From DATBFX01 sp036558305 (GTDB lineage: Bacteria; Chloroflexota; Chloroflexia; Thermomicrobiales; UBA6265), in the NCBI GenBank assembly GCA_036558305.1, contig DATBFX010000227.1, forward strand, positions 40,997 to 104,996: a stretch of DNA of 64,000 nt. The letters are read 5' to 3'. The stretch's first letter is position 1, and each line of letters begins with the position of its first letter. The notes under the pieces were generated by a model. That model was not told where the DNA came from and ran no database searches. It saw only the letters and a list, made by a program, of their open reading frames with translations. The position numbers and the translations under genes are program-made. Below, piece by piece: positions 58,319 through 64,000 of this stretch.

Positions 58319-58561
58319 ATGGAACGAGACGAGCGCGGGCCGAGACGGATCGCCACGGTCGATGCCAACGAAGCGTTCCGTTCCTACGAGCTTGGTCTGG
58401 TGACGCTGGCCCGACTCGGTGAGTTACTTGGGACCGATCGCCGGGGCGCGATTGCGTTCGTGGAGTCACGCGGATTGACGGTGGAAGACGGGCCGGCCAG
58501 TGTGGAAGACGCATTGGAGGACGCGAAGGTGATCGAGCGACTTCGGTCGCGCCCGTGCTGA
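58319..58561 (+). CDS. UPF0175-like antitoxin
   Basis: The 80-residue protein has a small HTH-like helix pair ('AFRSYELGLVTLARLGELLGTDRRGAIAFVESRG' in parts) like UPF0175 antitoxins. GGAGG precedes the ATG. The PIN toxin gene overlaps its stop by 7 bp (GTGCTGA), the usual antitoxin-toxin order. Confidence 0.72.
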   Translation: MERDERGPRRIATVDANEAFRSYELGLVTLARLGELLGTDRRGAIAFVESRGLTVEDGPASVEDALEDAKVIERLRSRPC

Positions 58562-59061
58562 TCCTCGATGCAACGGTTATCATCAATTTTGGTGCCATGG
58601 AAGCGCTGCCGCTGATCCACCAAGTCCTCGCCAGACCGATCCTCGTGGCCGACGAGGCAGCCGCCGAGATCCGTCATCCACCCTCGGCTGTCGAGCAGTT
58701 GCACCAAGCAATCGCCGACGGGTGGTTGCGACGGCATCGACTGGCGACAGTCGAGGAGTTCACCTGGCTCGCGGAGTTGCAGCAACGGGCGCCCTCAGCC
58801 AGCGCTGGCGAGATCGCCAGTATTGCGGCATGCCTTGCCAATGGCTGGTCCTTCGCGACCGACGATCGCCGTGCCCGCATACTGGCCGCGACGGCGGCTG
58901 GGGGACGTAAGGTGGAGGTCACCGGTACGGTCGGCGTCCTCGTTTCGGCCGTCCGGCTCAGAGTGATCGACCGCAGCGAGGCAGAGCGACTGTATCAGGG
59001 AATGATCGCGGCCGGGTGCCATGGTCCCGTTAGGCGCCTGAGCGAGGCGCTCGATCGCTAA
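58555..59061 (+). CDS. PIN-domain (DUF3368-like) toxin
   Basis: The 168-residue protein starts 'MLILDATVIINFGAMEALPL' with the first catalytic Asp5, then 'ILVADEAAAEIRHPP' (Glu) and 'AGEIASIAACLANGWSFATDDRRAR' with the conserved Glu and Asp residues of PIN nucleases. It would cut RNA when free of the antitoxin encoded upstream. The GTG start lies inside the antitoxin gene. Confidence 0.82.
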   Translation: MLILDATVIINFGAMEALPLIHQVLARPILVADEAAAEIRHPPSAVEQLHQAIADGWLRRHRLATVEEFTWLAELQQRAPSASAGEIASIAACLANGWSFATDDRRARILAATAAGGRKVEVTGTVGVLVSAVRLRVIDRSEAERLYQGMIAAGCHGPVRRLSEALDR

Positions 59062-59078
59062 CGCTCCGCGCCCACCAC

Positions 59079-59666
59079 TTACGCCCGCAGAATAAACTGC
59101 GGCAACCCCGCGCTCCGTTCCCGCTGTTCGTCCAGGTCCGGCCCGTACTCCGCGATCGCCGCCACCACCGCCGCCGAGACCCGGCCCAGCGCCGCGTCCA
59201 CCTCGCGCACCCAATCCGGTTCCATCCGCGCCTGTGCGATCTCCTCGTCGAATTCGTCCCGGTCCAATTCGGTCGCCGTCCCGTCCGGGTCCAGCCACAG
59301 ATCGAGTTCGAGGTCGAGATCCCGGTAGTAGTTCTGCCGCAACTCCGCCAGCGGTTGCGAGAAGTTCACGTAGTAGCCGACCGTCCGGTCCTCTTCCGTG
59401 ATGAACCGCAACAGCGAGAACCAGCGGTCCGGGAAAAACCACTGCTCCGCGCCCGTCCGCGCCAGCAACTCCACCCCGTTGCAGGTACGCACCTCGATCT
59501 CCCGCGGCCGGTAGAAACTGAACCGGTGGTGCAGCACCCAGCGCTCGCCCTCGGCCGTCGCCACCGGCAGCCAGCCACCATCGATCTGGTACTCCCAACA
59601 GGCACCGCGCAACTTTTCCTTGCGGTAATAGATCCTCGCGGCGCGCGTCGCGGGCTCGGTCATCAT
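59079..59666 (-). CDS. DUF402-family protein
   Basis: The 195-residue protein fits the DUF402 (FomD/nucleotide phosphatase-like) barrel: 'RFSFYRPREIEVRTCNGVELL', 'GYYVNFSQPLAELRQNYYRDLDLELDLWLDPDG' (in parts), 'ELDRDEFDEEI'. Some relatives hydrolyse nucleotides with metal. It starts 2 nt after rsmG, so it is in the dxs-rsmG operon. An alternative ATG lies one codon downstream. Confidence 0.82.
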   Translation of the reverse strand: MMTEPATRAARIYYRKEKLRGACWEYQIDGGWLPVATAEGERWVLHHRFSFYRPREIEVRTCNGVELLARTGAEQWFFPDRWFSLLRFITEEDRTVGYYVNFSQPLAELRQNYYRDLDLELDLWLDPDGTATELDRDEFDEEIAQARMEPDWVREVDAALGRVSAAVVAAIAEYGPDLDEQRERSAGLPQFILRA

Positions 59667-59668
59667 GG

Positions 59669-60364
59669 CTAGACCCTCCCGAGCGGCTCCTTCGCGGGGA
59701 CACCGGAGCGCCGTGGGAAGCGGTACGGGGTTTCACGAATCTTAGCGGCGATCACGAGCCGTGTCACGGGCTCGCCCGCGCCGATCGGCAGAACCTCCGC
59801 GCTTTCGATCCGGCCGCCGACCAGCGCGGCCGCCCGTTCCCCCTCCGCAAACTCGGTGCCGAGCTCCGGCCCCTTCGGGAACAGCGCCCGCCCCCCCACC
59901 CGCAGGAAGGGCAAACAGAGTTCCACCAACACCGGCAGCGCCGCCACCGCCCGCGCCGTCGCCAGGTCGTACCGCCCCCGATACCGTGGGTCCCGACCCA
60001 ACTCCTCGGCGCGGCCGTGCAACGCCTCGACCCCCTCCAGCCCGAGCATCGCGATCGCGTGCCGGAGGAAAGCGACCTTCTTCCCGGTCGCCTCGATTAA
60101 TGTTACGTCAAGATCGGGCCGTGCGATCTTGAGGACCAACCCCGGCAACCCCGCCCCCGTCCCCACATCCACCAACCGCGCCGCGCCAAACCCATCGATC
60201 GCCGGCAACAACCGCAGCGCATCCCCGATCAAACGCCGATCGACCCCGTCCGGGTCTTTCACCGCCGTCAGATTGAACCGCTCATTCCATTCCAGCAATG
60301 CATCCCGATAGACCGCAAGCCTCTCCCGCGCTGTCTCGTCGACCCCACCCGAGGCGGCCCCCAC
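59669..60364 (-). CDS. rsmG: 16S rRNA (guanine-527-N7) methyltransferase
   Basis: The 231-residue protein is RsmG/GidB: 'LAVYRDALLEWNERFNLTAV', SAM loop 'RLVDVGTGAGLPGLVLKI', 'VTLIEATGKKVAFLRHAI', 'RYDLATARAVAALPVLVEL'. It methylates G527 of 16S rRNA. GTG 60364 is chosen because GGGGAG lies upstream and the conserved region starts soon after. It lies 14 nt downstream of dxs and abuts the DUF402 gene, so the three form an operon. Confidence 0.92.
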   Translation of the reverse strand: MGAASGGVDETARERLAVYRDALLEWNERFNLTAVKDPDGVDRRLIGDALRLLPAIDGFGAARLVDVGTGAGLPGLVLKIARPDLDVTLIEATGKKVAFLRHAIAMLGLEGVEALHGRAEELGRDPRYRGRYDLATARAVAALPVLVELCLPFLRVGGRALFPKGPELGTEFAEGERAAALVGGRIESAEVLPIGAGEPVTRLVIAAKIRETPYRFPRRSGVPAKEPLGRV

Positions 60365-60378
60365 CGCCGCTCCCCGCC

Positions 60379-62316
60379 TTACACACCACGAACCAAAGCG
60401 CCAACGGCCTCTCTTCTCCTGTCCCCCTGTCCCCCTGTCCCCCTGTCCCCCTCTCGAATCACCGTCCGCGCCGCCCCCGCGATCCCCTCCGGCGTCAGAC
60501 TCACCATCTCGCGCAACCGGGCCTGCGACGCCTGTTCGAAGATCCGATCCGGCACACCCATCACCCGCACCGGTACCCTCACCCCGTGCTCCGCCAGCAA
60601 TTCCAGCACCGCCGACCCAAACCCGCCCCGCACCGAACTCTCCTCCACCGTCACGATCGCCCCGCACCGCTCCGCCAAAGCCAGGACCAACCGCTCGTCC
60701 AACGGCTTGACGAACCGCGCGTTGACCACCGTCGCCCTGACCCCTTCGTGCGCCAGCAGATCCGCCGCCCGCTCCGCCGGCAGCACCATCGATCCCACCG
60801 CCAGAATCGCCACGTCGTCGCCCTCGCGCAAGACCTCTCCCCGCCCGATCGGCAACGCGTGCAGCGGCTCGTCCGTCGCCACCCCAACCCCCGACCCGCG
60901 CGGATACCGCACCGCGATCGGCCCCTCGTGCGCAATCGCGGTCTTCAGCATGTGCCTCAGTTCGTTCTCGTCCTTCGGCGCCATGATCGTCATCCCCGGC
61001 AGGCACCGCAGGTACGTCAGGTCGTAGATGCCGTGGTGCGTCCGCCCGTCGTCCCCCGCGAACCCCGCCCGGTCCAGCGCGAACACCACCGGCAACCGCT
61101 GCAAACAGACGTCGTGCACGATCTGGTCGTACGCCCGCTGCAAGAACGTCGAGTAGATCGCGCAGACCGGCCGCATCCCCTGCGTCGCCAACCCCGCCGC
61201 GAACGTCACCGCGTGCTGCTCGGCGATGCCGACGTCGAAAAACCGATCCGGATGCGCCTTCTCGAACTTGCTCAGCGACGTCCCGGTCGGCATCGCCGCC
61301 GTGATCGCGATCAACCGCCGGTCTTCGTTCGCCAGCTCGATCACCGTCTGCGCGAACACGTCCTGATAGCGCGGCGGCGGCGGCGGCGTCCCTTCCGGTC
61401 GCGGTTTGGCCGGCGCCGACACCGCATGACCGCGTTCCGCATCGCTCTCCGCCGCCGCGAACCCCTTTCCCTTCTCCGTCACCACGTGCAAGAAGACCGG
61501 CCCGCCGACCTTGCGCGCCTGCCGCAAGGCGTCGACCAGCCCCTTGATGTCGTGCCCATCGACCGGCCCCATGTAGGTGAAACCGAGTTCCTCCCAGATC
61601 ATCGCGTGGTAGACGAACTCTTTGAACGAGTCTTTCCAGCGCTTCCCGAGTTCCAACAACAGATCGCCCTGCGGCAACTTCTCCGTCATCCCGGCAATCT
61701 GGCTCTTCGCCCACCCATAGCGGGGATCGGTCCGCACCCGATCGAGGTACTTGCTGATCGCCCCCACGTTCGGCGCGATCGACATCTCGTTGTCGTTCAA
61801 CACGACGATCAGCGGGATATTGAGGCTCCCGGCGTTGTTGAGACCCTCGAACGCCATCCCTCCCGTCAACGCCCCGTCGCCGATCACCGCGACCACCCGC
61901 CCGCGCTGATCCGGCGGCCGCTGCTGCCGCGCCACCGCCATCCCCAGGGCCGCCGAGATCGCCGTGCTGGCGTGTCCGGCCCCGAACGCGTCGTGCTCGC
62001 TCTCGTCCCGCGAGAGGAACCCCGACAGCCCCCCCTCCTGCCGGATCGTCCCGAACCGCCCACGTCGCCCCGTCAACAACTTGTGCGTGTACGCCTGATG
62101 ACCGACGTCCCAGACCAGCAAATCGCGCGGCGACTCGAACACCGCATGCAGCGCGATCGCCAACTCGACCGTGCCGAGACTCGCCCCGAGGTGCCCCCCG
62201 TTCTGCGTCACGACGCCGATCAACTCCGCCCGGACTTCCGCTGCCAGCGTCGTCAAATCGGCGAGCGACCGCCCCTTCAAATCGGCAGGAGACGTAATTT
62301 GCTCGAGGATGGCCAT
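60379..62316 (-). CDS. dxs: 1-deoxy-D-xylulose-5-phosphate synthase
   Basis: The 645-residue protein makes 1-deoxyxylulose 5-phosphate from pyruvate and glyceraldehyde 3-phosphate, the first step of the MEP isoprenoid pathway, with thiamine diphosphate. Landmarks: 'DVGHQAYTHKLLTGR', 'IGDGALTGGMAFEGLNNAG' (ThDP/Mg), 'EQHAVTFAAGLA', 'DRAGFAGDDGRTHHGIYD' and the C-terminal 'VEESSVRGGFGSAVLELL'. ATG 62316 is used. The last 25 residues ('GDRGTGGQGDRRRE') are encoded by a tandem octamer and lie outside the conserved protein. Operon with rsmG and DUF402. Confidence 0.95.
   Translation of the reverse strand: MAILEQITSPADLKGRSLADLTTLAAEVRAELIGVVTQNGGHLGASLGTVELAIALHAVFESPRDLLVWDVGHQAYTHKLLTGRRGRFGTIRQEGGLSGFLSRDESEHDAFGAGHASTAISAALGMAVARQQRPPDQRGRVVAVIGDGALTGGMAFEGLNNAGSLNIPLIVVLNDNEMSIAPNVGAISKYLDRVRTDPRYGWAKSQIAGMTEKLPQGDLLLELGKRWKDSFKEFVYHAMIWEELGFTYMGPVDGHDIKGLVDALRQARKVGGPVFLHVVTEKGKGFAAAESDAERGHAVSAPAKPRPEGTPPPPPRYQDVFAQTVIELANEDRRLIAITAAMPTGTSLSKFEKAHPDRFFDVGIAEQHAVTFAAGLATQGMRPVCAIYSTFLQRAYDQIVHDVCLQRLPVVFALDRAGFAGDDGRTHHGIYDLTYLRCLPGMTIMAPKDENELRHMLKTAIAHEGPIAVRYPRGSGVGVATDEPLHALPIGRGEVLREGDDVAILAVGSMVLPAERAADLLAHEGVRATVVNARFVKPLDERLVLALAERCGAIVTVEESSVRGGFGSAVLELLAEHGVRVPVRVMGVPDRIFEQASQARLREMVSLTPEGIAGAARTVIREGDRGTGGQGDRRREAVGALVRGV
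60421..60452 (-). repeat. tandem octamer repeat within the 3' end of dxs
   Basis: Four exact copies of GTCCCCCT (plus strand) lie inside the last codons of dxs, coding the Gly/Asp/Arg tail. Eight is not a multiple of three, so the copies are read in different frames. Confidence 0.85.
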
Positions 62317-62697
62317 CAGGCACAACTCCGTCCGGCGGTCCCGCCGCCTACGCGGCCCGTAACCTCCGGTGACTGCGCAATCGATCGAAGCACCCACACA
62401 CGCCGCCACCCCGGCCGGCGTATGCGGACATTAGCAATCTCCGTGCTAGCGCGTCAAACCGCCACTACTCATCCTCGCAAACAAAGACGACTTCCCTTGC
62501 CCTCCGCCTTCTCCCCTTCCCCGCGGTTCCCCGCCGTCTCCCGCCCTTTTCCGCCCCCGCCCTTCGCCGTTTGCCTTCCTCCTTCAAACGCACAATCGGA
62601 TGTCCTCCATTTTCACGACGCACAAATCGCGATCGTCAACTACGATCAATAGCGCCGGTTCGGGCAGCAGTGCGACAATCACGAAAGGTGGCGAGCG
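62317..62697. other. intergenic region with pyrimidine-rich tract
   Basis: About 380 bp between divergent genes. From about 62480 to 62590 the plus strand is an almost pure C/T tract of imperfect short repeats (CTTCCCC-like), similar in texture to the 3' elements. No gene was seen. Confidence 0.45.
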
Positions 62698-63813
62698 ATG
62701 CCGGGGGCGACCGACGCGTTGATTAAGGGTCCGCACTCGGCAACCTTAGACGATGCCCGCGCCTGGGCCCGCCAACGCAACGCCGCCCGCCTCGCCGAGG
62801 TCGACGCCTACCTGAACGAACTCTGGCGCCTCGCCGACCGCCTCGGCTACGACCCCGCCGTCGTCGCCGCCCAGTCCTCCCACGAAACCGACGGCTGGAG
62901 TTCCGAGGCCTGGCGTACCCGCCTCAACCCCGCCCAACTCGGCATCCGCGAGGAATCCGATTGCGGCATCTGCTTCGCCAGCGGCACCGACGCCGCCCGC
63001 GCCCACCTGGTGCACCTCTCCGCCTACGTCCGCGGCTACGAGCAACGGTTGCAGCCGTTCATCGCCCTCGACCCCTGCTGGCAGGGCGTCTTCGAAACCG
63101 GTGCCGCCGGCCGCGTCCGCACCCTCGCCGACCTCACCCCCTGGTGGAGCGCCGAACCGTCCTACCCCGTCGCCGTCGCCGCCCACCTCGCCGGTCTCCA
63201 CCAGGCGTTCCAGACCCCCACCCCAACCCCCCAGCCCACCCCCGGCGGTGCCCCCCTCCCCCCCAACATCGAGCGAACGACCACCGGCAACTGGCGCGAG
63301 CGCACCTTCGGCCAGGACCCCCTCGCCATCGTCTACCACGTCACCGACGATCCCGACTGTCACCGCGCCCTCGCCTGGTACCGCAACCCCGCCAGTCGCG
63401 CCAGCATGCACGCCATCGTCGACCGCGACGGGTCGATCACCCAACTCGTCAGTTCTACCCGTGCCGCCTGGGCCAACAGCGACGTCAAGAACCCACGCCG
63501 CGACATCCCCTGGCTCAACGACGCCGTCGCCAAGAGTCGGACCTCCGGTGGTCCACGCGTCCTCGACGACTTCACCCTCGCCGCCGCCTATGTCGGCGAA
63601 CCCGGCGCCCAACCGACCGAGGCCCAGTACCGCAGCCTGATCGCCCTCTCCGCTTACTGGCGCGATCGCTTCGACATCTCCCCCGACCGTGGCCGCCTCC
63701 TCCGCCACAGCGACATCAATTCCGTCGACCGCGCCCACTGCCCCGGTGCCCACTTCGACCTCAACCGGCTCGTCCTCGCCCTCGGCGGCGATCCCCGCGA
63801 CCTCGGCGCCTGA
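62698..63813 (+). CDS. N-acetylmuramoyl-L-alanine amidase with lysozyme-like N-terminal domain
   Basis: The 371-residue protein has an N-terminal glycosidase-like helical domain ('LGYDPAVVAAQSSHETDGWSSEAW', catalytic Glu in HETDG), a Pro/Thr linker ('TPTPTPQPTPGG') and a C-terminal amidase_2 domain. Zinc ligands can be read as His214 ('VYHVTDD'), His in 'LLRHSDIN' and Cys in 'DRAHCPG'. It would cut peptidoglycan. No signal peptide is seen, so export may be non-classical or it may be a lysis-type enzyme. AAAGG precedes the ATG. A complex repeat follows its stop. Confidence 0.88.
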   Translation: MPGATDALIKGPHSATLDDARAWARQRNAARLAEVDAYLNELWRLADRLGYDPAVVAAQSSHETDGWSSEAWRTRLNPAQLGIREESDCGICFASGTDAARAHLVHLSAYVRGYEQRLQPFIALDPCWQGVFETGAAGRVRTLADLTPWWSAEPSYPVAVAAHLAGLHQAFQTPTPTPQPTPGGAPLPPNIERTTTGNWRERTFGQDPLAIVYHVTDDPDCHRALAWYRNPASRASMHAIVDRDGSITQLVSSTRAAWANSDVKNPRRDIPWLNDAVAKSRTSGGPRVLDDFTLAAAYVGEPGAQPTEAQYRSLIALSAYWRDRFDISPDRGRLLRHSDINSVDRAHCPGAHFDLNRLVLALGGDPRDLGA

Positions 63814-63817
63814 CCTT

Positions 63818-63994
63818 CAGCCGTCAGCCGTCAGGCGTCAGCCGTCAGAACGGTGCGGCAACGTCTTCTTTTCCGTCTGTCCGTCTGTCCGTCTGTCCGC
63901 CTGTCCGCCTGTCCGTCTGTCCGTCTGTCCGCCTGTCCGTCTGTCCGTCTCACCAACGTTCTGACGGCTACCGGCTACCGGCTACCGGCTTTAC
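63818..63994. repeat. composite 3' element: heptamer arms around an octamer array
   Basis: Left arm (63818-63852) is a tandem heptamer AGCCGTC. The right arm (63957-63994) is GGCTACC repeated. Their inner 13 nt (AGCCGTCAGAACG) pair exactly. The loop holds about 9.75 copies of CCGTCTGT or CCGCCTGT (63873-63950). It starts 4 nt after the amidase stop. The element is the largest of its kind in the window and ends near the window edge. Confidence 0.85.
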
Positions 63995-64000
63995 AATCCC

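Noticed and set aside
60365..62323. Upstream extension of the rsmG frame through dxs
   Set aside because: The extension overlaps dxs in another frame and lacks conserved sequence; RsmG homology begins only after 60364.
63873..63950. Octamer array considered as a CRISPR array
   Set aside because: Units are 8 nt with no spacers; it is a simple tandem repeat.

Overview
The window is a high-G+C chromosomal segment from a free-living bacterium, most likely Chloroflexota (Thermomicrobia-like). The evidence is codon third positions that are almost all G or C, many secreted proteins with Pro/Thr 'PTPTATPT' linkers, plastocyanin plus CHRD-like secreted proteins, four-helix-bundle and DUF6483 proteins, a RecQ-phosphoribosyltransferase fusion, and many GTG starts. 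The lineage is an inference; there is no rRNA or tRNA gene here to settle it. No prophage, plasmid or transposase gene was recognised.

Layout. 1-5.9 kb: a LuxR-type HTH fragment, a secreted SnoaL-like protein, an unknown protein, a secreted gluzincin-like peptidase, a sugar epimerase-like TIM barrel with a hotdog thioesterase, and a small membrane protein. 5.9-11 kb: a dprA-like gene translationally coupled to a RecQ-PRTase fusion, divergent from a rhodanese-ThiF/MoeB protein, then a BrnT-like toxin with its antitoxin. 11-18.7 kb: gamma-glutamyltransferase, secreted copper-binding cupredoxin/CHRD proteins, an FMN-dependent alpha-hydroxyacid oxidase and a Tat-exported protein. 18.7-28.8 kb: fumC, then an accessory region. 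A 222-bp copy of the fumC 3' end recurs at 25141-25362. Between the two copies lie three minus-strand genes for exported or membrane-anchored proteins: two paralogues and a metzincin. Just beyond lie a small-gene pair, an M13 peptidase, a second duplicated gene fragment and a single CRISPR-repeat-like sequence. 28.8-34 kb: a flavinylation/electron-transfer operon (FMN-binding protein, ApbE, RnfD-FNR fusion) and an ArsR-type regulator with a clear palindromic operator, followed by an MFS exporter. 34-40 kb: an unknown three-gene coupled operon (CBS-like, membrane, SAF) and a polyphosphate operon (Ppx/GppA and two CHAD proteins). 40-44.7 kb: an amidase, a surface protein with SpaA-like repeats, a thioredoxin-fold protein and a small membrane protein. 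44.8-52.4 kb: a signalling cluster with stand-alone receivers, a zinc-ribbon beta-propeller protein, a zinc-ribbon J-domain protein, a coupled histidine kinase-NarL pair and a degenerate receiver-like protein. 53.3-57.5 kb: four genes for secreted proteins that resemble WxL/DUF916 surface systems. 57.7-64 kb: a DinB-like protein, a PIN toxin-antitoxin pair, the dxs-rsmG-DUF402 operon and a peptidoglycan amidase.

A theme across the window is a set of elements placed at or just after stop codons. They are long inverted repeats of about 110-180 bp. Several have arms or loops built from tandem heptamers or octamers, and two loops are exactly 54 nt. They probably act as terminators or mRNA 3'-end structures. 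Their uniform placement and modular repeat composition suggest a dispersed repeat family worth describing.
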